The notes under the pieces were generated by a model. The model ran no database searches and was not told the origin of the DNA. It saw only the letters and a list, made by a program, of their open reading frames with translations. Shown here piece after piece: positions 1 through 7,921 of a DNA stretch of 64,000 bases. The first letter of the stretch is position 1. Every line of letters starts with the position of its first letter. The position numbers and the translations under genes are program-made. Source of the DNA: Nocardioides panacis (GTDB lineage Bacteria > Actinomycetota > Actinomycetes > Propionibacteriales > Nocardioidaceae). Location: assembly GCF_019039255.1 (NCBI RefSeq), contig NZ_CP077062.1:992001-1056000 (forward strand), written 5' to 3'.

Positions 1-33
1 GCGCACTCATGGGCCCAGTCTCCCAGGTCGCGC

Positions 34-77
34 GATGTGACAGGACAACTGCAGAAGTGTGGCGGGAGTGTCACATC
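34..77. promoter_or_regulatory. Operator-like inverted repeat upstream of paaA
   Basis: Perfect 9-bp inverted repeat: GATGTGACA at 34-42 and TGTCACATC at 69-77, with 26 bp between the arms. The right arm ends 7 bp before the -10 hexamer of paaA and the pair flanks the expected -35 position. That placement suits a repressor, for example a TetR-type PaaR sensing phenylacetyl-CoA, or an activator site. The regulator itself is not in this window, so the binding protein is inferred. Confidence 0.55.
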
Positions 78-84
78 GGGCTGG

Positions 85-90
85 TAGCAT
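85..90 (+). promoter_or_regulatory. -10 element of leaderless paaA promoter
   Basis: TAGCAT followed by 6 nt and then the paaA ATG at 97. Transcription would begin at or next to the start codon, so the mRNA is probably leaderless. No Shine-Dalgarno sequence precedes the ATG. Confidence 0.5.
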
Positions 91-96
91 GGCGGC

Positions 97-1107
97 ATGT
101 ACGGCAACGACTTCGTCCCGGCGGACCTCGAGGGTGCGGCCACCACGCCGCCTCCGGCTCCGGTCACCATCGAGCCCGGGATGGAGGAGTTCTGGCGGAT
201 CGTCGGCGAGGACGGCCGGATCGAGCCGCGCGACGTGATGCCGGAGGACTACCGCGCCTCGCTGGTCCGGCAGATCGCCCAGCACGCGCACTCCGAGATC
301 ATCGGCATGCAGCCCGAGGGCGCCTGGATCAGCCGCGCCCCGAGCCTGCGCCGCAAGGCGATCCTGATGGCCAAGGTGCAGGACGAGGCCGGCCACGGCC
401 TCTACCTGTACGCCGCCGCGGAGACCCTGGGCGTGGACCGCGGCGAGCTGCTCGACAAGCTGCACGACGGGCGCCAGAAGTACTCCTCGATCTTCAACTA
501 CCCGACGCTGACCTGGGCCGACATCGGCACCATCGGCTGGCTCGTCGACGGCGCCGCGATCGTCAACCAGGTGCCGCTGTGCCGCTGCTCATACGGCCCC
601 TACGCCCGCGCGATGGTCCGGGTCTGCAAGGAGGAGTCCTTCCACCAGCGGCAGGGCTTCGAGGCGCTGCACACGCTCTCGCACGGCACCCCGGAGCAGC
701 ACGCGATGGCCCAGGACGCGGTCGACCGGTGGTGGTGGCCCAGCCTGATGATGTTCGGCCCGCACGACGCCGAGTCGACGCACTCCGAGAAGTCCATGGC
801 CTGGGGTGTGAAGCGGTTCTCCAACGACGACCTGCGCCAGCGGTTCGTGGACATGACCGTCCCGCAGGCCGAGGCGCTCGGGCTCACGCTGCCCGACCCC
901 GACCTGCGCTGGAACGAGGAGCGCGGGCACTACGACTTCGGCACCATCGACTTCACCGAGCTGTTCGAGGTGATCAAGGGCAACGGCCCCTGCAACGCCG
1001 AGCGGATGGCCACCCGCCGCGGTGCGCACGAGGCCGGCGCGTGGGTGCGTGAGGCCGCGAACGCCTACGCCGACAAGCACGCGCGTCGTACGGCGGGGGC
1101 GGCATGA
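97..1107 (+). CDS. paaA: 1,2-phenylacetyl-CoA epoxidase, catalytic subunit A
   Basis: Catalytic diiron subunit of the multicomponent monooxygenase that epoxidises the aromatic ring of phenylacetyl-CoA, the second step of aerobic phenylacetate degradation in the cytoplasm. The 336-residue product has the expected family length. Diiron ligand candidates are visible as E67, the E97-A-G-H100 motif, and a second E-E-x2-H motif around residues 179-183. It is first in a five-gene operon in the standard order paaABCDE and overlaps paaB by 4 nt (ATGA). The ATG at 97 is chosen because a TAGCAT -10 box lies 6 nt upstream and the N-terminus then matches the family. Later pathway genes (paaG, paaZ, paaJ, paaK) are not in the window and may lie upstream. 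Confidence 0.96.
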   Translation: MYGNDFVPADLEGAATTPPPAPVTIEPGMEEFWRIVGEDGRIEPRDVMPEDYRASLVRQIAQHAHSEIIGMQPEGAWISRAPSLRRKAILMAKVQDEAGHGLYLYAAAETLGVDRGELLDKLHDGRQKYSSIFNYPTLTWADIGTIGWLVDGAAIVNQVPLCRCSYGPYARAMVRVCKEESFHQRQGFEALHTLSHGTPEQHAMAQDAVDRWWWPSLMMFGPHDAESTHSEKSMAWGVKRFSNDDLRQRFVDMTVPQAEALGLTLPDPDLRWNEERGHYDFGTIDFTELFEVIKGNGPCNAERMATRRGAHEAGAWVREAANAYADKHARRTAGAA

Positions 1108-1394
1108 GCGAGCGCCGGGAGTGGCCGCTGTTCGAGGTGTTCGTCCGGAGCCGCCGCGGGCTCTCGCACGTGCACGTCGGCTCGCTGCACGCGCCGGACG
1201 CCGAGATGGCGCTGCGCAACGCGCGCGACCTCTACACCCGCCGCCAGGAGGGCGTCTCGCTCTGGGTGGTCGCCGCCGCCGACATCACCGCCTCGAGCCC
1301 GGAGGAGAAGGACGCGTTCTTCGACCCGGCCGCGGACAAGATCTACCGGCACCCGACGTTCTACGAGATCCCCGACGGCGTGGAGCACCTGTGA
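1104..1394 (+). CDS. paaB: 1,2-phenylacetyl-CoA epoxidase subunit B
   Basis: Small non-catalytic subunit of the phenylacetyl-CoA epoxidase complex. The 96-residue product has the usual PaaB size and carries recognisable family segments near the N-terminus (W-P-L-F-E-V-F-V-R) and the C-terminus (H-P-T-F-Y-E-I-P). It overlaps paaA by 4 nt and paaC by 4 nt, so translation is probably coupled across all three. In characterised systems PaaB is needed for activity of the PaaAC core, probably in electron transfer or assembly; that role is taken from the family. Confidence 0.95.
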   Translation: MSERREWPLFEVFVRSRRGLSHVHVGSLHAPDAEMALRNARDLYTRRQEGVSLWVVAAADITASSPEEKDAFFDPAADKIYRHPTFYEIPDGVEHL

Positions 1395-2155
1395 GCGCCC
1401 CGCAGGACGCCGCCCGCGTCGACTACGTCCTCGGCCTCGCCGACGACGCGCTGCTCGCGGCCCAGCGGACGGGGGAGTGGATCGCGGCGTCCCCGCAGAT
1501 CGAGGAGGACGTCGCGCTCAGCAACATCGCGCTGGACCTGCTCGGGCAGGCCCGGTCGCTGCTGACCTACGCCGGCTCGCTCCACGACCCGGTCCGCACC
1601 GAGGACGACCTCGCCTACTTCCGCGACGAGGCGGAGTTCCGCAACGTGCACCTCGTCGAGCGGGAGAGGGGCGACTTCGGCGTCGCGATGGCCCGGCTGC
1701 TGATCCTCGCGACCTACCACTGCGAGCTCTACGAACGCCTCCAGGCCTCCACCGACGAGACCCTGGCCGCCGTGGCGGCGAAGGCCGTCAAGGAGGTCGA
1801 CTACCACCGCGACCACGCGACGATGTGGGTGCTCCGCCTCGGCGACGGCACCGACGAGTCGCACCTGCGGATGCAGGCCGGCCTCGACGCCGAGTGGGCC
1901 TACGTCCCGGAGCTCTTCGACCCGGCGTACGTCGACCCGCGGCTCGTCGCGGACGGCGTGGCGGTCGACCCCTCGACGCTGCTCCCGGCGTTCGACGAGC
2001 GCGTCGCGACCGTGCTCGGGCAGGCCACCCTGACCGTGCCCACGACGCCGGCGGCGCCCGGCGGCGGTCGTCGCGGGGAGCACACCGCAGCGATGGCGCC
2101 GCTGCTCGCCGACCTGCAGGGCCTCGCCCGACAGCACCCGGGGGCGACGTGGTGA
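1391..2155 (+). CDS. paaC: 1,2-phenylacetyl-CoA epoxidase, structural subunit C
   Basis: Structural partner that forms the PaaAC heterodimer core with the catalytic PaaA. The 254-residue protein is a helical ferritin-like fold with degenerate metal ligands in this family. Recognisable PaaC segments include L-G-L-A-D-D-A-L near the N-terminus and I-A-L-D-L-L-G-Q-A-R around residue 46. I start at the GTG at 1391, which overlaps the paaB stop as GTGA; a longer open frame upstream is only the shadow of paaB. It overlaps paaD by 4 nt in the same way. The last 45 residues are proline- and glycine-rich, a variable tail common in actinobacterial PaaC. Confidence 0.94.
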   Translation: MSAPQDAARVDYVLGLADDALLAAQRTGEWIAASPQIEEDVALSNIALDLLGQARSLLTYAGSLHDPVRTEDDLAYFRDEAEFRNVHLVERERGDFGVAMARLLILATYHCELYERLQASTDETLAAVAAKAVKEVDYHRDHATMWVLRLGDGTDESHLRMQAGLDAEWAYVPELFDPAYVDPRLVADGVAVDPSTLLPAFDERVATVLGQATLTVPTTPAAPGGGRRGEHTAAMAPLLADLQGLARQHPGATW

Positions 2156-2661
2156 CCGCGGCGACCACCACCCGGACGGCGTGGGAGATCGCCGCCTCGG
2201 TGCTCGACCCGGAGGTCCCGGTCCTCACCATCGAGGACCTCGGCATCCTGCGCACGGTCGAGGAGGACGACGACGGCGTGCGGGTGACGATCACCCCGAC
2301 GTACTCCGGCTGCCCCGCGATGGACTCGATCCGCGACGACGTGCTCACCGCGTTCCACGACGCCGGCCGCGACGACGTACGCGTCGACTTCGTGCTGGCG
2401 CCCGCCTGGACCACGGACTGGATGAGCGAGGCGGGGAAGCGCAAGCTGCGGGCGTACGGCATCGTGCCGCCCCGGCCGCGCGAGCAGCCGCGCGATGAGC
2501 CGCCGGACCCCCGCCGGGTGCTGCTGCAGCTGACGCTGCGCTGCCCGCAGTGCGGGTCGCCGGACACCCGCGAGCTGAGCCGGTTCGGCTCGACGGCCTG
2601 CAAGTCGCTGTGGGTGTGCAACGCCTGCCGGGAGCCCTTCGACCACTTCAAGGCGATCTGA
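2152..2661 (+). CDS. paaD: Phenylacetate degradation Fe-S assembly protein PaaD
   Basis: PaaD of the MIP18/DUF59 family, thought to help mature the iron-sulfur or diiron centres of the epoxidase. The 169-residue product has the DUF59 domain in the first 95 residues (E-V-P-V-L-T-I-E-D-L-G-I-L, then the Y-S-G-C-P motif). A C-terminal zinc-ribbon-like module follows, with C-x2-C (C-P-Q-C) and a second C-x2-C (C-N-A-C) near the end. The GTG at 2152 overlaps the paaC stop. The paaE start codon follows the paaD stop with no gap. The N-terminus begins V-T-A-A-T-T-T, low complexity before the conserved domain. Confidence 0.94.
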   Translation: MTAATTTRTAWEIAASVLDPEVPVLTIEDLGILRTVEEDDDGVRVTITPTYSGCPAMDSIRDDVLTAFHDAGRDDVRVDFVLAPAWTTDWMSEAGKRKLRAYGIVPPRPREQPRDEPPDPRRVLLQLTLRCPQCGSPDTRELSRFGSTACKSLWVCNACREPFDHFKAI

Positions 2662-3751
2662 GTGTCCACCACGCACGCGGTGTTCCACCCGCTGTCCGTC
2701 GCCTCGATCGAGCCGCTCACCGACGACTCCGTGGCGATCACGTTCGCGGTGCCCGACGAGCTGCGCGAGGACTACGCGTTCAGCCACGGCCAGCACCTCA
2801 CCGTGCGCACCGAGCTGGCCGGCGACGACGTACGCCGCAACTACTCGATCTGCTCGGCCGCGTCCTCCGGGGTGCTCCGGGTCGCGGTCAAGCGGCTGCC
2901 GGGCGGGGCGTTCTCCGAGCACGCGCTCGACGTGCTGCGGCCCGGCGACGTGCTCGACGTGATGACCCCGTCCGGCCGGTTCTTCACCGAGCTCGACCCG
3001 GCGCACCGCAAGCACTACGTGTGCGTCGCGGCCGGCTCGGGGATCACCCCGATCCTGAGCATCGTGGCCAGCACGCTGGAGGCCGAGCCGCTGTCGTCGG
3101 TGACGCTGGTGTACGCCAACCGGACGCACAAGACGGTGATGTTCCTCGAGGAGGTCGAGGACCTCAAGGACGCCTACCCCGACCGGTTCCAGCTGCTGCA
3201 CGTGCTGTCCCGCGAGCCGCAGGAGGTGGAGCTGTTCTCCGGGCGGCTGGACGCCGGGCGGATGGGCCGGATCCTGGACGGCCTGCTGCCCCCCCGACAC
3301 CGTCGACGAGTGGTTCCTGTGCGGGCCGTTCGAGATGGTCTCCGACCTGCGCAAGCTGCTGGTCAGCGAGGGCGTGCCCAAGAAGGCGATCCACGCCGAG
3401 GTGTTCCACGTCGAGTCCGCGTCGTCCGGGCCGCCGGTCCGTCGTGCGCCCGTCGAGACCACCGACGCCGCGGGGGCGCACGTCACCATCACCCTGGACG
3501 GGCGGACCTCCACGTTCCGGCTGCCCACCGACGGGCCGGCCGTGCTGGACGCGGCGCTCGAGGTGCGCGCCGACGCGCCGTTCGCCTGCAAGGGCGGCGT
3601 GTGCGGGACCTGCCGCGCCAAGGTGCTGGAGGGCACCGTGGAGATGGACACCAACTGGGCCCTCGAGCCCGAGGAGGTCCAGCGCGGCTACGTGCTGACC
3701 TGCCAGTCGCACCCGACCTCGGAGTCCGTCGTCCTCGACTACGACGCCTGA
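2662..3751 (+). CDS. paaE: Phenylacetyl-CoA epoxidase reductase PaaE (frameshifted in this sequence)
   Basis: NAD(P)H-dependent reductase that passes electrons to PaaAC. Order of domains: an FAD domain of the ferredoxin-reductase type (R-N-Y-S-I-C-S near residue 55), an NAD(P) domain (G-S-G-I-T-P-I), then a plant-type 2Fe-2S ferredoxin (C-K-G-G-V-C-G-T-C and a distal C in L-T-C-Q-S). The frame breaks at a run of seven C at 3289-3295. Removing one C restores [11 protein letters not shown] and a 362-residue protein of normal length. As printed, the first part runs out of frame into thyA and the ferredoxin part appears as a separate frame from about 3335. The interdomain linker holds a V-E-T-T segment (see repeats). 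Most likely a sequence error, less likely a real inactivation. Confidence 0.88.
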
Positions 3752-3995
3752 GCACGCGGCCTAGGCCAGCTCACCCGGCGTTATCCGCACATACCTCGCG
3801 GGGCGTTTTGCAGGGGCCCGGAGCCTGCTTCCATGGGGGTGCGAGCGCATCCGGACCCGGTGCCTTCGACGGGCCCGCGTCGACCTCGTCGGGACCCCCC
3901 ACCCGACCCGGCGCGGACCGACTCCTCGCCCGGTCACCTATGCCCCCCTGGGGCCGGGTGGGGAGTCATTCACGTGTCCCGGGGGTGACCGCGGC

Positions 3996-4001
3996 TAGGG
4001 T
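3996..4001 (+). promoter_or_regulatory. -10 element of leaderless thyA promoter
   Basis: TAGGGT, then 7 nt, then GTG at 4009. This fixes the thyA start and implies a leaderless transcript. The 257-bp gap from 3752 to 4008 also holds GC-rich self-complementary stretches (for example 3810-3828, arms GCAGG/CCTGC) that may end the paa transcript, but no convincing terminator. Confidence 0.55.
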
Positions 4002-4008
4002 GGGCCGC

Positions 4009-4803
4009 GTGCAGCAGTACCTCGATCTCCTCCAGCGGATCCTCGACGACGGGGCGGTGAAGGGCGACCGCACCGGCACCGGCACCCGCAGCGTCTTCGG
4101 CCACCAGATGCGGTTCGACCTCTCCGAGGGGTTCCCGCTCGTGACCACCAAGAAGGTGCACACCCGCTCGGTGTTCGCCGAGCTGCTGTGGTTCCTGCGC
4201 GGCGACACCAACGTCAAGTGGCTGCAGGACCGCGGCGTGTCCATCTGGGACGAGTGGGCCGACGAGAACGGCGACCTCGGGCCCGTCTACGGGCACCAGT
4301 GGCGGTCCTGGCCGACCCCCGACGGCGGTCACGTCGACCAGATCGCCCAGGTCGTCGAGGCGCTCCGTCGCGACCCGGACAGCCGGCGGCACGTCGTCAG
4401 CGCCTGGAACGTCGCGGACCTCCCGCGGATGGCGCTCGCGCCCTGCCACACGATGTTCCAGTTCTACGTCGCGGACGGGAGGCTGTCCTGCCAGCTCTAC
4501 CAGCGCAGCGCCGACGTCTTCCTGGGCGTGCCGTTCAACATCGCGTCGTACGCCCTGCTCACCGAGATGGTCGCCCAGGTCACCGGCCTGGAGGCCGGGG
4601 ACTTCGTGCACACGCTCGGCGACGCGCACCTCTACAGCAACCACCTCGACCAGGCGCGGCTGCAGCTCACCCGCGAGCCGCGGGCGCTGCCGACGCTGCG
4701 GCTCGACCGGTCGGTGACCGAGCTCGACGCGTTCGACCTCGAGCACGTCGCGGTCGACGGCTACGACCCGCACCCCGGGATCAAGGCGCCGATCGCGGTA
4801 TGA
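4009..4803 (+). CDS. thyA: Thymidylate synthase ThyA
   Basis: Methylates dUMP to dTMP using 5,10-methylenetetrahydrofolate, releasing dihydrofolate. With the GTG at 4009 the protein is 264 residues, exactly the classical ThyA size, starting V-Q-Q-Y-L-D-L-L. Recognisable features are the D-R-T-G-T-G-T-R phosphate-binding segment near residue 21, the catalytic cysteine in L-A-P-C-H-T-M-F, and the C-terminal [10 protein letters not shown] that closes the active site. The open frame extends upstream into paaE only because of the paaE frameshift; there is no fusion. The stop overlaps the folA ATG, matching the metabolic link: ThyA makes dihydrofolate and FolA recycles it. Confidence 0.97.
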   Translation: MQQYLDLLQRILDDGAVKGDRTGTGTRSVFGHQMRFDLSEGFPLVTTKKVHTRSVFAELLWFLRGDTNVKWLQDRGVSIWDEWADENGDLGPVYGHQWRSWPTPDGGHVDQIAQVVEALRRDPDSRRHVVSAWNVADLPRMALAPCHTMFQFYVADGRLSCQLYQRSADVFLGVPFNIASYALLTEMVAQVTGLEAGDFVHTLGDAHLYSNHLDQARLQLTREPRALPTLRLDRSVTELDAFDLEHVAVDGYDPHPGIKAPIAV

Positions 4804-5297
4804 CGAAGCGGGTCGTGATGGTGGCGGCCGTGGCCGAGAACGGCGTCATCGGCAAGGACGGGGACATCCCGTGGAGCATCCCCGAGGACCTCAAGCACTT
4901 CCGGGCGACCACCCGCGACAACACCGTGGTGATGGGCCGGGCGACCTTCGACAGCATCGGCCACCCGCTGCCCTACCGCACCAACGTGGTGGTCACCCGG
5001 GACCGCAGCTGGCGCGGGGAGGGCGTCGTCGTGGCGTCCAGCGTCGAGGACGCGGTCGCGCAGGCGCAGGGCTTCGACGGCGACGTGATGGTGATCGGCG
5101 GCGCGCAGATCTACGCGCTCGCGATGCCGCTGGCCACCCACCAGGTGCTCACCGAGGTGCACGCCGCTCCCGAGGGCGACACGCACTACCCGGACTTCGA
5201 CCGGTCGCAGTGGCGGGAGACCGACCGTGAGCCCCACGACGGGTTCGACTTCGTCTGGTGGGAGCGGGTCGGCGGCGACGGCGGCGCGAACCGATAA
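4800..5297 (+). CDS. folA: Dihydrofolate reductase
   Basis: Reduces dihydrofolate to tetrahydrofolate with NADPH, recycling the product of ThyA. The 165-residue protein shows the family motifs in order: N-G-V-I-G near residue 15, the substrate loop [10 protein letters not shown] with the catalytic acidic residue, the [18 protein letters not shown] segment, and V-I-G-G-A-Q-I-Y near residue 99. The ATG at 4800 overlaps the thyA stop by 4 nt, so the two are one transcript. Chromosomal thyA-folA pairs are widespread in actinobacteria, so this is the housekeeping enzyme and not an acquired trimethoprim-resistance gene. Confidence 0.96.
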   Translation: MTKRVVMVAAVAENGVIGKDGDIPWSIPEDLKHFRATTRDNTVVMGRATFDSIGHPLPYRTNVVVTRDRSWRGEGVVVASSVEDAVAQAQGFDGDVMVIGGAQIYALAMPLATHQVLTEVHAAPEGDTHYPDFDRSQWRETDREPHDGFDFVWWERVGGDGGANR

Positions 5298-5300
5298 CCT
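5295..5300 (+). promoter_or_regulatory. -10 element of leaderless dapA promoter
   Basis: TAACCT, 6 nt, then the dapA ATG at 5307. It overlaps the folA stop codon (5295-5297), so dapA has its own start of transcription despite the 9-nt gap to folA. Confidence 0.5.
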
Positions 5301-5306
5301 GGACCC

Positions 5307-6227
5307 ATGACGTCCGGCACCCTTCCTCCCGCCCCGTTCGGGCGGGTGCTGACCGCGATGGTCACCGCCTTCCACGACGACGGCTCGGTCGACCTCGACG
5401 GCACCGCCCGGGTCGCGGAGCACCTCGCCGACCACGGCCACGACGGTGTCGTGGTCTCCGGCACGACGGGGGAGTCGCCGACCACCAGCACCGCGGAGGA
5501 CGGCGCGATCCTGCGCGCCGTCGTCGAGGCCGTGGGCGACCGGCTGCAGGTCGTCGCGGGGGTCGGGACCAACAACACCGCACACTCCGTGGAGCTCGCG
5601 GCGCAGGCCGAGAAGGTCGGCGCCGACGGGGTCCTGCTGGTGACGCCCTACTACAACAAGCCCACGCCGGCCGGGGTGACCGCGCACTTCGAGGCGGTCG
5701 CGAACGCCAGCGGCCTGCCGGTGATGCTCTACGACATCCCCGGCCGCACGGGCATCACCATCAGCGCCGAGACCTACCGCCGGGTCGCGGAGCACGACCG
5801 GATCGTGGCGGTGAAGGACGCGGTGGGCGACCTGTTCCGCGGCGTCCGGATCATGCAGGAGACCGGGCTGAGCTTCTACTCCGGCGACGACGTGCTCAAC
5901 CTGGGCTGGCTGACCCACGGCGCCGCCGGGATCGTCTCGGTCGTCGGGCACGTCGCCGGTGACGCCTACGCCTCGATGGTCGCCGACGTCGACCGCGGCG
6001 ACCTGGCCGGGGCGCTCGCGACGTACCGCTCGCTGGTGCCGGTCGTGGAGGCCGTGATGACCACCGCGCAGGGCGCGATGACCGCCAAGGCCGCCCTGCA
6101 GCTGCTCGGGGTGCTGCCCAACCGGGTGGTCCGGCTGCCGCTGGTCCCCGCCGACGACACCCTGGTCGACGACCTCAGGGTGGTGCTGCAGCGCGCCGGG
6201 CTCCTCGCCGGCCGGGGCGCTGCGTGA
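5307..6227 (+). CDS. dapA: 4-hydroxy-tetrahydrodipicolinate synthase
   Basis: Condenses pyruvate with aspartate semialdehyde, the first committed step of lysine and diaminopimelate synthesis. The 306-residue protein is a standard (beta/alpha)8 aldolase of the DapA family. Visible motifs are G-T-T-G-E-S with the catalytic Thr pair near residue 55, T-P-Y-Y-N-K-P with the catalytic Tyr, Y-D-I-P-G-R-T-G, and the Schiff-base lysine in V-A-V-K-D-A. It overlaps the downstream RNase J gene by 4 nt (GTGA). The dapA-rnj pair is a conserved actinobacterial order. Confidence 0.96.
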   Translation: MTSGTLPPAPFGRVLTAMVTAFHDDGSVDLDGTARVAEHLADHGHDGVVVSGTTGESPTTSTAEDGAILRAVVEAVGDRLQVVAGVGTNNTAHSVELAAQAEKVGADGVLLVTPYYNKPTPAGVTAHFEAVANASGLPVMLYDIPGRTGITISAETYRRVAEHDRIVAVKDAVGDLFRGVRIMQETGLSFYSGDDVLNLGWLTHGAAGIVSVVGHVAGDAYASMVADVDRGDLAGALATYRSLVPVVEAVMTTAQGAMTAKAALQLLGVLPNRVVRLPLVPADDTLVDDLRVVLQRAGLLAGRGAA

Positions 6228-7918
6228 GCCGACCGCACCCCGAGCTGTCGGCGCCCGGACCGCTGCCGGCCGGCGGGCTGCGGGTGATCCCGCTCGGCGG
6301 CCTCGGCGACGTCGGCCGCAACATGACCGTGTTCGAGTACGACGGGCGCCTGCTCCTCGTGGACTGCGGCGTGCTGTTCCCCGAGGACCACCACCCGGGC
6401 GTGGACCTGATCCTGCCGGACTTCGACCACATCCGTGACCGGCTCGACGCGGTCGAGGCGCTGGTCCTCACGCACGGCCACGAGGACCACATCGGCGCCA
6501 CGCCCTACCTCCTGCGCGAGCGCGGCGACATCCCGCTCGTCGGCTCGAAGCTCACGCTGGCGCTGCTCACCTCCAAGCTGCGCGAGCACCGGCTCAAGGA
6601 GACCGTGCAGCACGTCGTGACGGAGGGCGACACGATCGAGCTCGGGCCGTTCCGGCTGGAGTTCGTCGCGGTCAACCACTCGATCCCGGACGCCCTCGCG
6701 GTGGCGATCCGCACCGGTGCCGGCACCGTGCTGCACACCGGCGACTTCAAGATGGACCAGCTGCCGCTCGACGGCCGGATCACCGACCTGCGGGCGTTCG
6801 CCCGGCTCGGCACCGAGGGCGTCGACCTGTTCATGGTCGACTCCACCAACGCCGAGGTCCCCGGCTTCACCACCTCGGAGGTGGAGATCGGCCCGGTCCT
6901 CGACCGGGTGTTCCACCAGTCCCGCGACCAGCGGATCATCGTGGCCTGCTTCGCCAGCCACGTGCACCGCGTCCAGCAGGTGATGGACGCCGCCGTCGCG
7001 CACGGCCGCAAGGTCGCCTACGTCGGCCGCTCGATGGTCCGCAACATGGGCGTCGCCCGCGAGCTCGGCTACCTCACCGTCCCGCCGGACACCCTGGTCG
7101 ACGCCAAGGAGCTCGCGGACCACCCTCCCGAGCGGACCGTGCTGATCTCGACGGGGAGCCAGGGCGAGCCGCTCTCCGCGCTGTCCCGCATCGCCCAGCG
7201 CAACCACAACTTCGTGCACATCGAGGAGGGCGACACGGTCGTCCTCGCGAGCTCGCTGATCCCCGGCAACGAGAACGCGGTCTACCGGGTGGTCAACGGG
7301 CTGTCCCGGTGGGGCGCCAACGTCGTGCACAAGGGCAACGCGCTCGTGCACGTCTCCGGGCACGCGTCGGCCGGCGAGCTGCTCTACTGCTACAACATCG
7401 TCCGGCCCGGCAACGTGATGCCGATCCACGGCGAGGTCCGGCACCTGCGCGCCAACGCCGCGCTGGCCCGGCGCACCGGGGTCCCGGCCGAGCGGGTGGT
7501 GCTCGCCGAGGACGGCGTGGTCGTGGACCTGGTGGACGGCGTCGCGTCGGTCGTGGGCAAGGTCGACTGCGGGTACGTCTTCGTGGACGGCTCCTCCGTG
7601 GGCGACATCACCGAGTCCTCGCTCAAGGACCGCCGGATCCTCGGCGAGGAGGGGTTCATCTCGGTGATCGTGGTCGTCGACTCGGTGACCGGCAAGGTCT
7701 CCGGCGGGCCGGAGATCCACGCCCGTGGCTTCCTCGAGGACGAGCGGACCTTCGAGGAGATCAAGCCGGCGATCGTCGAGGCGCTCGACGCAGCCGCCCG
7801 GGAGGGCGTCGACGACCCCTACCAGCTGCAGCAGACGATCCGCCGGGTCGTCGGGCGGTGGGTCTCCAGCAAGCACCGGCGCCGCCCGATGATCATCCCG
7901 GTCGTCGTCGAGGCCTGA
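6224..7918 (+). CDS. rnj: Ribonuclease J (dapA-linked copy)
   Basis: Metallo-beta-lactamase/beta-CASP ribonuclease with endonuclease and 5'-to-3' exonuclease activity in RNA decay and rRNA maturation. The 564-residue protein has the zinc motif H-G-H-E-D-H at about residues 85-90, the beta-CASP D-S-T-N-A-E segment, the G-R-S-M motif, and H-V-S-G-H-A-S of the second half. The GTG at 6224 overlaps the dapA stop, and this is the copy in the conserved dapA-rnj position. A second full-length RNase J lies 1.6 kb downstream on the opposite strand, and both keep all catalytic residues I can see. It ends 3 nt from the convergent GGDEF gene. Confidence 0.95.
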   Translation: MSRPHPELSAPGPLPAGGLRVIPLGGLGDVGRNMTVFEYDGRLLLVDCGVLFPEDHHPGVDLILPDFDHIRDRLDAVEALVLTHGHEDHIGATPYLLRERGDIPLVGSKLTLALLTSKLREHRLKETVQHVVTEGDTIELGPFRLEFVAVNHSIPDALAVAIRTGAGTVLHTGDFKMDQLPLDGRITDLRAFARLGTEGVDLFMVDSTNAEVPGFTTSEVEIGPVLDRVFHQSRDQRIIVACFASHVHRVQQVMDAAVAHGRKVAYVGRSMVRNMGVARELGYLTVPPDTLVDAKELADHPPERTVLISTGSQGEPLSALSRIAQRNHNFVHIEEGDTVVLASSLIPGNENAVYRVVNGLSRWGANVVHKGNALVHVSGHASAGELLYCYNIVRPGNVMPIHGEVRHLRANAALARRTGVPAERVVLAEDGVVVDLVDGVASVVGKVDCGYVFVDGSSVGDITESSLKDRRILGEEGFISVIVVVDSVTGKVSGGPEIHARGFLEDERTFEEIKPAIVEALDAAAREGVDDPYQLQQTIRRVVGRWVSSKHRRRPMIIPVVVEA

Positions 7919-7921
7919 GCC

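Noticed and set aside
3289-3295. Programmed ribosomal frameshift in paaE
   Set aside because: The shift is in a plain C7 run without a stimulatory structure that I can see, and identical defects occur in five unrelated genes, which favours sequence error.
2662-4803. A single 713-residue PaaE-ThyA fusion protein
   Set aside because: The middle third is out-of-frame and non-coding sequence. PaaE continues in another frame and ThyA has its own promoter and standard length.
4800-5297. Acquired trimethoprim-resistance dfr gene
   Set aside because: It overlaps chromosomal thyA, has the same base composition as neighbours, and no mobile element is near.
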